Source of the DNA: Cribrihabitans marinus
GTDB lineage: Bacteria > Pseudomonadota > Alphaproteobacteria > Rhodobacterales > Rhodobacteraceae
Assembly (NCBI RefSeq): GCF_900109035.1
Contig: NZ_FNYD01000008.1
Location: 186,001 to 250,000 of the forward strand
DNA: 64,000 bases
Reading direction: 5' to 3'
Below the pieces are notes generated by a model. It made no database searches. It was given only the letters and a program-made list of their open reading frames with translations, and was not told where the DNA came from. Made by a program: the position numbers and the translations under genes. Shown here in pieces: positions 11,656 through 18,474 of this stretch. Within the stretch, counting starts at the first letter, position 1. Every line of letters starts with the position of its first letter.

Positions 11656-11732
11656 GGTCCCGTAGCTCAACTGGATAGAGCAGCTGACTTCTAATCAGCA
11701 GGTTCGGGGTTCGAGTCCTCGCGGGATCGCCA
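11656..11732 (+). tRNA. tRNA-Arg (anticodon TCT)
   Basis: A 77-nt cloverleaf with the CCA encoded. The acceptor is GGTCCCG pairing with CGGGATC. The anticodon stem GCTGA/TCAGC encloses the loop CTTCTAA, giving anticodon TCT (reads AGA). The T-loop is TTCGAGT. The 3' half from 11687 is duplicated at 50863, showing that the prophage integrated here and restored an intact tRNA at its left end. Confidence 0.96.
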
Positions 11733-11735
11733 GTT
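11687..11735. repeat. attL, 49-bp core identical to attR
   Basis: This copy runs from the anticodon loop of tRNA-Arg to three bases beyond CCA. It is identical base for base to 50863-50911; the next bases on both sides differ. Integrase lies adjacent on the prophage side, the usual arrangement for tyrosine integrases that use tRNA targets. Confidence 0.95.
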
Positions 11736-11968
11736 TACCCTTTTAGGTCAGTATCTTGCCGGTTTCTGCGTTCAGTGTCCGTCCGACCGTCCGAATGCGT
11801 CCGAGTCGGACGGTGCTCGTTGATCGGGATATGAGCGCAAATCAGGTCTAGGACTGCCTCATGCTCGGCGCGTCGTTCCGCGCTGCTCATTTCCGCCGGG
11901 TCTTTCTTGATAATTTCGCGATAAGCCTTCCGCGCGGCTGCGATCGCGCCTTCGTCAAGCTTGACCAT
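11735..11968 (-). CDS. Small hypothetical prophage protein at the left end
   Basis: A 77-residue charged protein (MVKLDEGAIAAARKAYREIIKKDPAEMSSAERRAEHEAVLDLICAHI) with a predicted helical N-terminus and a hydrophilic, Arg- and Thr-rich tail. Its stop codon abuts the last base of the att core, so it is the outermost prophage gene. The family was not recognised. The start is chosen because the upstream codons are proline-rich shadow sequence. Confidence 0.45.
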   Translation of the reverse strand: MVKLDEGAIAAARKAYREIIKKDPAEMSSAERRAEHEAVLDLICAHIPINEHRPTRTHSDGRTDTERRNRQDTDLKG

Positions 11969-11970
11969 CT

Positions 11971-12189
11971 TCACCCCTCCCGCCGGCACTGGTTGCAAAG
12001 CCGGTTGTGCGGGCCTTCGGATGTGAACTTGGCGCCGCAGCACAGGCAGGGGCGGCGGAGCTGGCGGGAGCGGCGCAGCAGGCGCTCGGCCGCGCTCTGG
12101 GCCTGACAGCGGTTGTGGTACCACCTGGTGACGCGCTGTTCGCCATTGAACGCGGCGAAGGCGCGGCCGGATCCGATGACGTCCAGCAT
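11971..12189 (-). CDS. Small zinc-ribbon-like prophage protein
   Basis: A 72-residue protein with the pattern CLCCGAKFTSEGPHNRLCNQC near its C-terminus, a four-cysteine zinc-ribbon arrangement (C-x2-C ... C-x2-C) found in many small phage DNA- or RNA-binding proteins. The start at 12189 lies one base after the stop of the preceding gene (TGAG-ATG), consistent with coupling. The role is unknown. Confidence 0.55.
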   Translation of the reverse strand: MLDVIGSGRAFAAFNGEQRVTRWYHNRCQAQSAAERLLRRSRQLRRPCLCCGAKFTSEGPHNRLCNQCRREG

Positions 12190-12190
12190 C

Positions 12191-12463
12191 TCAGTGCACC
12201 TTTCCAAGCGTCGGCCGCGGCGCCTTCAGCTCGTCCGAGATCGCCTTGCCGAGGAAGTGGTGGACGGCCGCCTGGTTGATCTTCAGCGCGCAGCCCGGGC
12301 AGTCGCAGCCGGCGGAATAGACGGCCGAGTTGCCGGCGTCGTCGACCAGGAAGGCGGCCCAGCTGTGCACGTCGGCGCGGCCGGCCTCTTTCTCCTCGCT
12401 GATCACGCGGGTCAGGTACTCCATCGCGGCGTCGATCCGCGCGTTGTTCTTCAAGCTGCTCAT
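12191..12463 (-). CDS. Hypothetical prophage protein with CxCxxC cluster
   Basis: A 90-residue protein with a central CDCPGCALKINQAAVHHFLGKA segment, which could bind a metal. It overlaps the end of the integrase by 4 bp (ATGA), so it is translated with it in the leftward operon. No family was recognised. Confidence 0.5.
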   Translation of the reverse strand: MSSLKNNARIDAAMEYLTRVISEEKEAGRADVHSWAAFLVDDAGNSAVYSAGCDCPGCALKINQAAVHHFLGKAISDELKAPRPTLGKVH

Positions 12464-13632
12464 GCCTCTTTCCTCTTTTTCGGCCTCTCGATAGACAGCA
12501 CCGCGCGGCTCGAGGTCGCAAAGCTCGCCGGCATGTAGGTGTCCTGCAGCCGGGGATCGAGCGCGGCGGTGTTGCCCAGCACGTCGCCGACATCGTCGTC
12601 AGTGGCGCCGCCGGCGCGCGACCAGACGGCGAAGGTGCGGCGCAGATCGCGGAACTGCAGCGGGTCTCGGCCGTCCAGGCTGCGGCAGTGCGTGGCCGCG
12701 GCCGCGCGGACCTCCCCCCAGCGCGACCAGAACAGGTCTTCGGAATAGCCCTGGCCGGTGCGCTCCTCGATCAGCAGCCGTGCGTCCTTGTCGGCGTCGG
12801 CCAGGCGGGCCTCGATGCGATCCAGCACCAGCGGGTGCAGCTGCATCAGTCCCAGCGTGCCGCGCTTGGAGCGGTCGACCTGCCAGGCCCAGACCGTCTG
12901 TTGCGCGCGGCCGAGCGGGATCGTGACCTGGCGGAAGTCGCCGCAGGTGGCCTCGATCACGTCGGTCTGGCGCTGGCCCTGCAGGGCGCTGAGCAGGACG
13001 GCCGTGCCGATCGAGCGCAGGCCGCAGGTCGTTGCGGCGTCGAGGATGGCGTCGAGCTCGTCCCAGGTGGCGATGCGGCGGCGGGGCTTCGGCACTTTCA
13101 TCTTGATGCGGAAGCAGGGGTTGCTGTCCTCGGCGCGCCAGCCCTTGAGCTCGGCGAAGCTGAACAGGATCGACATCATCCGGATCAGTGCGACGGCCTG
13201 CGTCTCGCCCCGCGCGGCGCGGTTCGTCACGTACCATTCCCGCATCACCGGCTTGGTGAAGCTGGTCACCGGGTAGCTGCCCCATTTCGCCTCGATGAGC
13301 CGGAGGTTGCGGGCATAGCTGGCCTGCGTCTTGAGTTTCTTGTCGGTGAACTCCGGATCCCGCTGGTAGGCGTGGATCAGCGCGGCCAGGGTGCGCCCGG
13401 TCGAGGTGACGGGCGTCTTCGTTTCGCCGGCGCGCTTGCGGGCGACGTCCTCGTTCAGCTCCGTGGCGCGGCGCACCGACCAGCTGAGCTTGTCCGCGCT
13501 CAGCTCGACCGGCTCGAAGCCCAGGGCCCGCGCGCCTGCATTGGGTTCCCACCAGATCCGCCAGCTGCCATCGGCGCGCGCGCGTTGCCGCAGGCCGGGG
13601 ATCTTTTGGGAGATGGGCGCGCGCGGCTTCAT
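12460..13632 (-). CDS. int: Tyrosine-type site-specific integrase
   Basis: A 390-residue phage integrase. The N-terminal region (about 1-190) is an arm/core-binding domain. The catalytic domain shows the first arginine in SALQGQRQTDV, the second box LQFRDLRRTF (the usual His before RDLR is Phe) and the nucleophile in LQDTYMP near residue 369. It catalyses integration into tRNA-Arg through the 49-bp att core lying about 0.7 kb downstream. It is the fifth gene of a leftward operon that also encodes the probable excisionase. Confidence 0.93.
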   Translation of the reverse strand: MKPRAPISQKIPGLRQRARADGSWRIWWEPNAGARALGFEPVELSADKLSWSVRRATELNEDVARKRAGETKTPVTSTGRTLAALIHAYQRDPEFTDKKLKTQASYARNLRLIEAKWGSYPVTSFTKPVMREWYVTNRAARGETQAVALIRMMSILFSFAELKGWRAEDSNPCFRIKMKVPKPRRRIATWDELDAILDAATTCGLRSIGTAVLLSALQGQRQTDVIEATCGDFRQVTIPLGRAQQTVWAWQVDRSKRGTLGLMQLHPLVLDRIEARLADADKDARLLIEERTGQGYSEDLFWSRWGEVRAAAATHCRSLDGRDPLQFRDLRRTFAVWSRAGGATDDDVGDVLGNTAALDPRLQDTYMPASFATSSRAVLSIERPKKRKEA

Positions 13633-13814
13633 GATGTCAGCCAGTATTCCCGAACCTGGCTGTCCGGCTTTTCGTCGAAATCGGTGAAGTCGCCGTCCTG
13701 GTCCATGAGGAAGATGTCGGCGACCGTGCGTTCCGCGACCGACCCGGTCACCGGATGGTCGCCATACACGTGTACCAGCTCGGTCAGGCGGGCGATGAGT
13801 TCGGAGGCCTTCAT
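13629..13814 (-). CDS. Hypothetical small acidic prophage protein
   Basis: A 61-residue acidic protein (MKASELIARLTELVHVYGDHPVTG...DIFLMDQDGDFTDFDEKPDSQVREYWLTS). The ELI..L......GDHPV pattern resembles small proteins encoded next to phage integrases. It overlaps the integrase start and the preceding excisionase-like stop by 4 bp each. The function is unknown. Confidence 0.55.
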   Translation of the reverse strand: MKASELIARLTELVHVYGDHPVTGSVAERTVADIFLMDQDGDFTDFDEKPDSQVREYWLTS

Positions 13815-14062
13815 GCCTTCCGCGCCTCTTCGAGAAGGACCACGTTGGCCCCGATCGGGGTCGGCGCGGCCGGGTTTGCGATGCCGGCGGTGTCCAGCCA
13901 GGCCTGGACGGCGTCGGTGCGCCATTTCAGCGGGCGCTGGCAGGTGGGCATGGGCGGCGGAAAGTCCTCCTGCCGCTCCAGCCGGCGGCGGGCGGCCAGG
14001 AAGCCGGCGGCGGTTTCGAAGCCGACCATCTCGGCCACGGCGTCTGCAGTGATGAAAGTCAT
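13811..14062 (-). CDS. Excisionase-like winged-helix protein
   Basis: An 83-residue protein opening MTFITADAVAEMVGF and continuing RRRLERQEDFPPPMPTCQRPLKWRTDAVQAWLDTAGI. This is the MerR/AlpA-type winged helix used by phage excisionases: a helix-turn-helix, then a F-P-x-P wing, then a W at the start of the last helix. It probably binds att arms and directs excision. Its place in the integrase operon supports this. The start at 14062 is the first ATG that leaves the domain intact. Confidence 0.65.
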   Translation of the reverse strand: MTFITADAVAEMVGFETAAGFLAARRRLERQEDFPPPMPTCQRPLKWRTDAVQAWLDTAGIANPAAPTPIGANVVLLEEARKA

Positions 14063-14241
14063 TCGCCCATCCTTTCCTGGACGTGGCGGTTGCGCTCCAT
14101 TGCGGCGCGGAAATCGTCCTGGACCTCGGGGTGGTTCTCGGGCCAGGGCGTGCGCTTCTCGGCGAAAGCCATGATCGCCAGGAAGGCCAGGCTGGAGACG
14201 ATCGAGATTGCGCCGATGATTGCCAGTGCCAGTGTCATCAT
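14059..14241 (-). CDS. Small single-span membrane protein
   Basis: A 60-residue protein with one N-terminal hydrophobic segment (about residues 2-26) and a charged C-terminus (NHPEVQDDFRAAMERNRHVQERMGE). A lysogen-expressed membrane protein of this kind could act in superinfection exclusion, but nothing in the sequence shows it. Two adjacent ATGs make the start uncertain by one codon. Confidence 0.45.
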   Translation of the reverse strand: MMTLALAIIGAISIVSSLAFLAIMAFAEKRTPWPENHPEVQDDFRAAMERNRHVQERMGE

Positions 14242-14349
14242 GGTCGGTTGATCCTGTGTGGCGTCCCGGACGTGCCGCCTGCCGGCCGGGTGTGAGTGAT
14301 GGCGGGGGCGAAGGCGAGCAGCTCTTCGCGGGCGGCCCCCAAGCGCAAC

Positions 14350-14607
14350 TCAGGTCAGAAAGGTGACGTTGTCGGGGGCGGCCATGTCCTGGATCACCCG
14401 CAATGCGCGGCGGTGGTGCAGGCATTCGCGCAGCAGCGGGGCGGCGACCATGCTGATCAGGTTCAGATGGGCGCCCAGCTCCTCGGGCTTCTGGTCTTCC
14501 CAGTCGCCCTCGAGCGCCTCGGCCGAGCGGATGGCCATCTCGAGCTTCTCATCCGAAATCGGCCCGGGGACGGCGCGGGGCACGGTCTGCTCGACAGGGT
14601 GTGCCAT
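14350..14607 (-). CDS. Hypothetical prophage protein, first gene of the leftward operon
   Basis: An 85-residue mostly helical protein with no recognised motif. GAGGAGGAA precedes the start, and a strong promoter match lies 30 bp further upstream. As the first gene after that promoter it is probably made early or in the lysogen. Confidence 0.5.
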   Translation of the reverse strand: MAHPVEQTVPRAVPGPISDEKLEMAIRSAEALEGDWEDQKPEELGAHLNLISMVAAPLLRECLHHRRALRVIQDMAAPDNVTFLT

Positions 14608-14636
14608 GATGTTCCTCCTCTTGGTTGTGACCCAAG

Positions 14637-14665
14637 AGTTAGGAGTTGCTACCCCTGACTGTCAA
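14637..14665 (-). promoter_or_regulatory. Sigma-70 promoter of the leftward (integrase) operon
   Basis: Read on the minus strand: TTGACA (14665-14660), a 17-bp spacer and CTAACT (14642-14637). Downstream come GAGGAGGAA and the ATG at 14607. An AAAATCACAAAA element at 14679-14690, just upstream of the -35 box, also occurs in the repressor/Cro intergenic region. The repressor may therefore control this promoter as well. Confidence 0.6.
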
Positions 14666-14824
14666 CGCAAAAAAGGTAAAAATCACAAAAAAGGTGACGC
14701 GAGGAGTAAGGGAGACGTCCGTAGGAGTGGGCGAAAGCGCACATTTCGTGCGCGCCGGACGTGGCACGCGGGCGTCGTGCCGGGCAGATCAGGGGCTTCG
14801 TTCTTGTGGTTAATGGATTGGAGA

Positions 14825-14869
14825 TTTCGTGACACAAAGGGATTTGTGCCGCATTTGTCGGTCACGAAA
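14825..14869. repeat. Inverted repeat downstream of the repressor gene
   Basis: TTTCGTGAC at 14825-14833 is perfectly mirrored by GTCACGAAA at 14861-14869, 27 bp apart, immediately after the repressor stop codon. It could be a protein-binding site or a weak terminator for the repressor transcript. The long loop argues against a classic terminator. The rest of 14608-14877 shows only the promoter and AT-rich runs. Confidence 0.4.
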
Positions 14870-14877
14870 CGAGCGCA

Positions 14878-15492
14878 TTAGTTGCGCCAGCTGGCGATGA
14901 CCTTGCCGCGGATCAGGACGTTGTTCCGATCGACCACCAGAACGCGACCGTCTTCCGGATCTGGGCTGGCCGCGACCAGGACAGGTGGCTCGAAGCGCCG
15001 CAGTAGGGTTGTGGCGCCGCCCGATTGCCAGTCATAACTCTGGGCGATCACTACATCGCCGGCGCTGCATGTCTCACTTTGGTGGGTGTCGACCAAGAGG
15101 CGGTCGCCGGGCAGATAGCCGCCCAGGATCATTGAGTTTCCCTTTACAATCCAAGTATCCACACCGGGACGGTCGCCGCCGAATGCCGAGATAACCCCGA
15201 TCATGCTGTGGTTCGATCCAAGCTTGGACATGAACGGCACGGCATCGCCATCGGAGAAGCCGGGCTGCAATTCGCGGGCTTCGTCCTCGTCCAGAACGCC
15301 GGCGCGCTTCATGACTTCGGCAAGCGGAACATCGAGGACCCTGGCGAAAACCTTGGCCTGCGCAGCGGACATGGCTTGTCGGCCAGTGTAGATGCGCGAG
15401 ACGACCGAGCGGTCACGTCCGAGTTCGGCGGCAATATCTTCGGCGGTAACGCCTGCGATTTTCTGCCGCTGTTTGAACCACTTGTCATCCAT
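14878..15492 (-). CDS. CI-like phage repressor with S24 peptidase-like domain
   Basis: About 204 residues. The N-terminal helix-turn-helix (KQRQKIAGVTAEDIAAELGRDRSVVSRIYTGRQ) binds operators. The C-terminal S24/LexA-like domain has the GNSM serine box and LPGDRLLVDT. Where S24 peptidases have the catalytic lysine (ATxKR), this protein reads ATTLLRRF, so self-cleavage is doubtful. It is transcribed opposite to the Cro-like gene across a region with repeated operator-like elements. The chosen start (MDDKWF) fits homologous repressors; an ATG at 15513 would add seven residues. Neither has a clear ribosome site. Confidence 0.85.
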   Translation of the reverse strand: MDDKWFKQRQKIAGVTAEDIAAELGRDRSVVSRIYTGRQAMSAAQAKVFARVLDVPLAEVMKRAGVLDEDEARELQPGFSDGDAVPFMSKLGSNHSMIGVISAFGGDRPGVDTWIVKGNSMILGGYLPGDRLLVDTHQSETCSAGDVVIAQSYDWQSGGATTLLRRFEPPVLVAASPDPEDGRVLVVDRNNVLIRGKVIASWRN

Positions 15493-15514
15493 TGCCGACA
15501 AGTAGGCACCCATG

Positions 15515-15580
15515 ACTACAAAAATTAGAGTGAAAATCACAAAATTGGTATTGCAATTTGTAGTGGGCGGCCGCTACATC
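15515..15580. promoter_or_regulatory. Lysis-lysogeny control region: operators and rightward early promoter
   Basis: ACTACAAA at 15515-15522 is mirrored by TTTGTAGT at 15557-15564. Between them lies AAAATCACAAAA (15533-15544), which also occurs next to the leftward promoter at 14679. A rightward promoter is readable as TTGCAA (15551-15556), an 18-bp spacer and TACATC (15575-15580), overlapping the right operator arm. The -10 box lies only 7 bp before the Cro ATG, so that mRNA may be leaderless. Repressor binding here would block the rightward promoter. Confidence 0.55.
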
Positions 15581-15587
15581 TGGGGTC

Positions 15588-15875
15588 ATGAGTGACCACC
15601 TCACACCATTGGAAGTATGCGAACGGCTGATCGCGCCCCGGAAATCGCTGGGTTCGCTGATCGGCTACAAGCCCAAGGCCGCATACAATTGGGTCAACGG
15701 CTCGGCCTGGCGCCGGCCGGGCGACATGCCGCCCGATGCAAACCGGCGGCTGCTGGCGCATGCGGCCAAGAACGGGATCCCGCTCACGGCCGATCACCTG
15801 ATCTGGGGCGCGCCGCGTGCCGAGATCGAGGCGCTTGTCGCAGAAGCCAATCCCGCCCAGGTGGCCGCCCAATGA
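15588..15875 (+). CDS. Cro-like regulator
   Basis: A 95-residue protein, first gene of the rightward early operon. LTPLEVCERLIAPRKSLGSLIGYKPKAAYNWVNGSAWRRPGDMP is a helix-turn-helix of the YdaS/Cro type, in which the protein reads an operator and chooses lytic growth. It has no ribosome site and starts almost at the expected transcription start. That Cro is its role is inferred from position and fold. Confidence 0.65.
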   Translation: MSDHLTPLEVCERLIAPRKSLGSLIGYKPKAAYNWVNGSAWRRPGDMPPDANRRLLAHAAKNGIPLTADHLIWGAPRAEIEALVAEANPAQVAAQ

Positions 15876-16004
15876 ATGCCTGTCGCGCATATCCGCGTGC
15901 GCGACCTGCGACGCCGGTGTTTGCGATTCCACCGGCGCACCTGCGGGGCGGGGCGTCGACCTCCCCGTCCGTTCCGTCCCGCCTTTTCCATTCCGAGGCC
16001 CGCC

Positions 16005-16295
16005 ATGGCCGGTGATCCGCAGCTCGCCCTGCGCCTGGCCGCGTTCTCGGCGGGCATGAGTGCCAAGGCCGGCACGCTGGACATGGCCGACCTGGAGCGG
16101 CTGCGCGCGCAGGCGGCCATGTTCGATGTTGCGCTGACGCTGCGCCGCGCGATCGAGGGGTTCGCGCTGGACGCGCGGGTGCATGCCCGCGACCCGGTGC
16201 GCCTGGCCGAGCTGGGCCGCGACCTCTGCCGCTACATCGACACGCTGAACATCCCCGAACCGCCTGACAGTCAACGGAGGGATATCTATGGCTGA
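16005..16295 (+). CDS. Hypothetical early prophage protein
   Basis: A 96-residue, largely helical protein (ALRLAAFSAGMSAKAGTLDMADLERLRAQAAMFDVALTLRRAIEGF) without a recognised family. The ATG at 16005 follows GAGG at about 7 bp. The 130 bp between the Cro-like stop and this start contain no better start in any frame. It overlaps the next gene by 8 bp. Confidence 0.5.
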   Translation: MAGDPQLALRLAAFSAGMSAKAGTLDMADLERLRAQAAMFDVALTLRRAIEGFALDARVHARDPVRLAELGRDLCRYIDTLNIPEPPDSQRRDIYG

Positions 16296-16602
16296 ACCGC
16301 AACTCACCTCGCAGGATCACCTGCTGGCCTCGGCCCTGACGGCGCTGGTGACCAACCGCATCGCAGACAGGAAGCGCGAGGGTTTCTGGCTGGGCATGCT
16401 GACCGAGACGCTGCCCCATGCCTCGCGCGCCCACAGCCGCGTCGTGCCGCTGATCGAGGCGGCCGAACGCCTGGTCGAGGCCGGTGACGGCCCCGATCGC
16501 GCCTGGGCGCACCTGAAGGCCTCGGCCGCCGTGTGCGCCTGGTCCGAATGGCGCATGGCCCGCGCGCAGGAGGTGATCTCGAAGCGGGAGGCGGCGGCAT
16601 GA
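16288..16602 (+). CDS. Hypothetical early prophage protein
   Basis: A 104-residue helical protein (MAEPQLTSQDHLLASALTALVTNRIADRKREGFWLGMLTETL...). AACGGAGGG lies just upstream of its start. It overlaps the next gene by 4 bp. No family or motif was recognised. Confidence 0.5.
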   Translation: MAEPQLTSQDHLLASALTALVTNRIADRKREGFWLGMLTETLPHASRAHSRVVPLIEAAERLVEAGDGPDRAWAHLKASAAVCAWSEWRMARAQEVISKREAAA

Positions 16603-17441
16603 GCGCGATCGAGGAGCTGCGGCGCGAGGCCGCGCAGCACATGGAGTGCGCAAAGGCCCGGCTGGAGGCGGTCAACGACCTGGCCTGGGCCGAGGGCAAG
16701 CTGCGCAAGGCGGGTTTCGCACCGCAGCTGGTGCGCGACGAGACGGGGTTCATTATCCTGCGCGTGGATCTCGATGACTGGCAGGCCGTGGCGATTGTGG
16801 GCCGGATCGAGCTGGTCCACGAGATCGAGGTGCCCGCCGAGATACCGACGATGCCAGAAGCTTCGGCGGAGGTTCCCCCGCCGCCGGAGCTGGTCACCGG
16901 GCCGTTCAGCGACGAGGAACGCGAGATTGCAATTGCGCAGTTCGCCCAGGGCATCGCGCCGGCCGAGGTGGCCCGACGGCTGAACCGCAAGACCAAACAG
17001 CTGGCCAACTTGAGGCAGCGCAGCAAGGATGTGATCGAGGCCATACAGGCCCGCGCCGAAGATCTCGCCGATGAAGAGATCCTGAGGCCAACAAAACCAG
17101 CGTCAGGCCCGGGGCTCGTCGCTGCCGCTGCCGACCACAAACCGGACCCCGAGCCTGCGCCACCGGACGCGCTGAACGCTGCCGAGCGCGAGATCGACAT
17201 GCACCTGAACGCGCTGGGATACGGCAACAGCTGGTCGCCGGCGCGCGATCTGCGCCTGGCCGAACTGCTGGCGGAAGGTGCAGGTGCGTTCGCCGCAGCC
17301 GAGGAGCTGGGCATCGCCAAGACCGAGGCGGTCGGGCGCTGGATGAACCTGAACACCGACAAGGGCTCGATCGACCACCAGGCGCGCCTGCTGCGCGTCC
17401 TGCGCCACCGCGCCCAAGGCCAGCAGGAGGCGGCGGAATGA
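16599..17441 (+). CDS. Hypothetical early protein with helix-turn-helix segment
   Basis: A 280-residue protein. The N-terminal 80 residues form a small alpha/beta unit (KLRKAGFAPQLVRDETGFIILRVDLDDWQAVAIVGRIEL). FSDEEREIAIAQFAQGIAPAEVARRLNRKTKQLANLRQR near residues 105-145 reads as a helix-turn-helix. A proline-rich linker and a second helical, DNA-binding-like segment (ARDLRLAELLAEGAGAFAAAEELGIAKTEAVGRWM) follow. It could be an early transcription regulator; this is inferred from the HTH-like segments only. Confidence 0.5.
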   Translation: MSAIEELRREAAQHMECAKARLEAVNDLAWAEGKLRKAGFAPQLVRDETGFIILRVDLDDWQAVAIVGRIELVHEIEVPAEIPTMPEASAEVPPPPELVTGPFSDEEREIAIAQFAQGIAPAEVARRLNRKTKQLANLRQRSKDVIEAIQARAEDLADEEILRPTKPASGPGLVAAAADHKPDPEPAPPDALNAAEREIDMHLNALGYGNSWSPARDLRLAELLAEGAGAFAAAEELGIAKTEAVGRWMNLNTDKGSIDHQARLLRVLRHRAQGQQEAAE

Positions 17442-17732
17442 GCGCGATGTCCGAGGCCACCGAAAAGGCCCACCGCGCCCTGATCGCGGCCGAGATCGCG
17501 GCGCTGCCGGATCCGCCGGTGAAATGGTGCGCCGAATACGACCTGGCGCTGGTGCGCTGCCTCCTCTCCGGGGGGGGGGCTGGAGCAGGCCATCGCGGCC
17601 ACCGGCTACGCCGCCAGCACCTGCTGGACGCGCCTTCAACGGCTTCTGCCCAAGGTCATGAGCCACGACGCCAAATCCGCGCTGCTGGCCGAGCTGGAAG
17701 CGCGGGCTGAAAGAGAAAGAAGGGAAGGCTGA
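17438..17732 (+). pseudogene. Hypothetical early gene interrupted at a G10 tract
   Basis: As sequenced, the frame runs through ten G residues (17570-17579) and turns into arginine-rich nonsense ending at 17710. Skipping one G gives a sensible continuation (LEQAIAATGYAASTCWTRLQ then LLPKVMSHDAKSALLAELEA) that stops at 17732, one base before the next start codon. That tight fit shows that the restored frame is the ancestral one. The protein of about 97 residues ends in a helix-turn-helix-like segment. The tract may be a sequencing error, a mutation or a phase-variable switch. Confidence 0.65.
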
Positions 17733-17733
17733 C

Positions 17734-18036
17734 ATGAGATTTGAAGATGCGCTGGCGGCACTGAAAATGGGCGATGCCGTGGCCCGTAGTGGCTGGAACG
17801 GCACGGGGATGTTTATCGTTCTCATGCCGGCACTCTACCTGCCTCCGTTCAACACGCAGGACACGGCACGCAAGGTCAACGATCGCACCGCGAAGTGGAT
17901 CGGCAAGGACACCCCGCTCGATTGCCAGCCCTATATCGCCATGTTCACTGCGCAGAAGCAGTGGCAGCCGGGTTGGGTGGCGTCGCAGGCCGACCTGCTG
18001 GCCGATGACTGGGTAGTCGTGCCGGTGGAGGCTTGA
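17734..18036 (+). CDS. tad2: DUF2829 / Tad2-family anti-Thoeris protein
   Basis: A 100-residue protein that matches DUF2829 across its length: FEDALAALKMGDAVARSGWNGTGM (residues 3-26), PYIAMFTA (67-74) and PGWVASQADLLADDW (79-93). DUF2829 proteins are the Tad2 family, phage proteins that bind and sequester the cyclic ADP-ribose isomer made by Thoeris ThsB and so keep the ThsA effector inactive. The protein is early, small and co-transcribed, as expected of a counter-defence gene. That this member is active is inferred from family membership. Confidence 0.8.
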   Translation: MRFEDALAALKMGDAVARSGWNGTGMFIVLMPALYLPPFNTQDTARKVNDRTAKWIGKDTPLDCQPYIAMFTAQKQWQPGWVASQADLLADDWVVVPVEA

Positions 18037-18471
18037 ATGGCTCGGATTTACGTCGCCTCAAGCTGGCGAAACCCCTATCAGCCGGACATCGTTGCCCTGC
18101 TGCGCAATAACGGCCACGAGGTGTACGATTTCCGTAATCCATTTCACGGCCGATCCGGGTTCTCCTGGTCGGATCTCGACGAGAGATGGGAAAGTTGGAC
18201 AGCGGAGCAATATCGCGAGGCTTTGCTGACTGATCCGCGCGCGGCAGCGGGTTTCATGAGCGATCTGCGAGCAATGCAGTGGGCAGATACCTGTTTGCTT
18301 GTGCTTCCATGCGGCCGATCTGCTCATCTCGAAGCCGGCTGGTTCGCTGGTCAGGGCAAACGCACGATCATTCTGACCAATGATGGCGAAGAGCCGGAGC
18401 TGATGGCATTGCTCGCAACCGACATTTGCGTGTCGATCCGCGAGGTTCAGCGTCTGCTGTCCGGAGGCTGA
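18037..18471 (+). CDS. Nucleoside 2-deoxyribosyltransferase-like protein
   Basis: A 144-residue Rossmann-like protein. ARIYVASSWRN is the N-terminal strand and loop of the family. SDLRAMQWADTCLLVLPCGRSAHLEAGWFAGQGKRTIIL contains the conserved D-x-D/A-D region and the G-x-S-x-x-x-E-x-G signature, with Glu99 as the expected catalytic residue. Enzymes of this fold cleave N-glycosidic bonds or transfer deoxyribose in nucleotides. The start codon directly follows the Tad2 stop, so the two are coupled. A joint role in NAD-derived signal or nucleotide metabolism is a guess. Confidence 0.65.
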   Translation: MARIYVASSWRNPYQPDIVALLRNNGHEVYDFRNPFHGRSGFSWSDLDERWESWTAEQYREALLTDPRAAAGFMSDLRAMQWADTCLLVLPCGRSAHLEAGWFAGQGKRTIILTNDGEEPELMALLATDICVSIREVQRLLSGG

Positions 18472-18474
18472 CCC

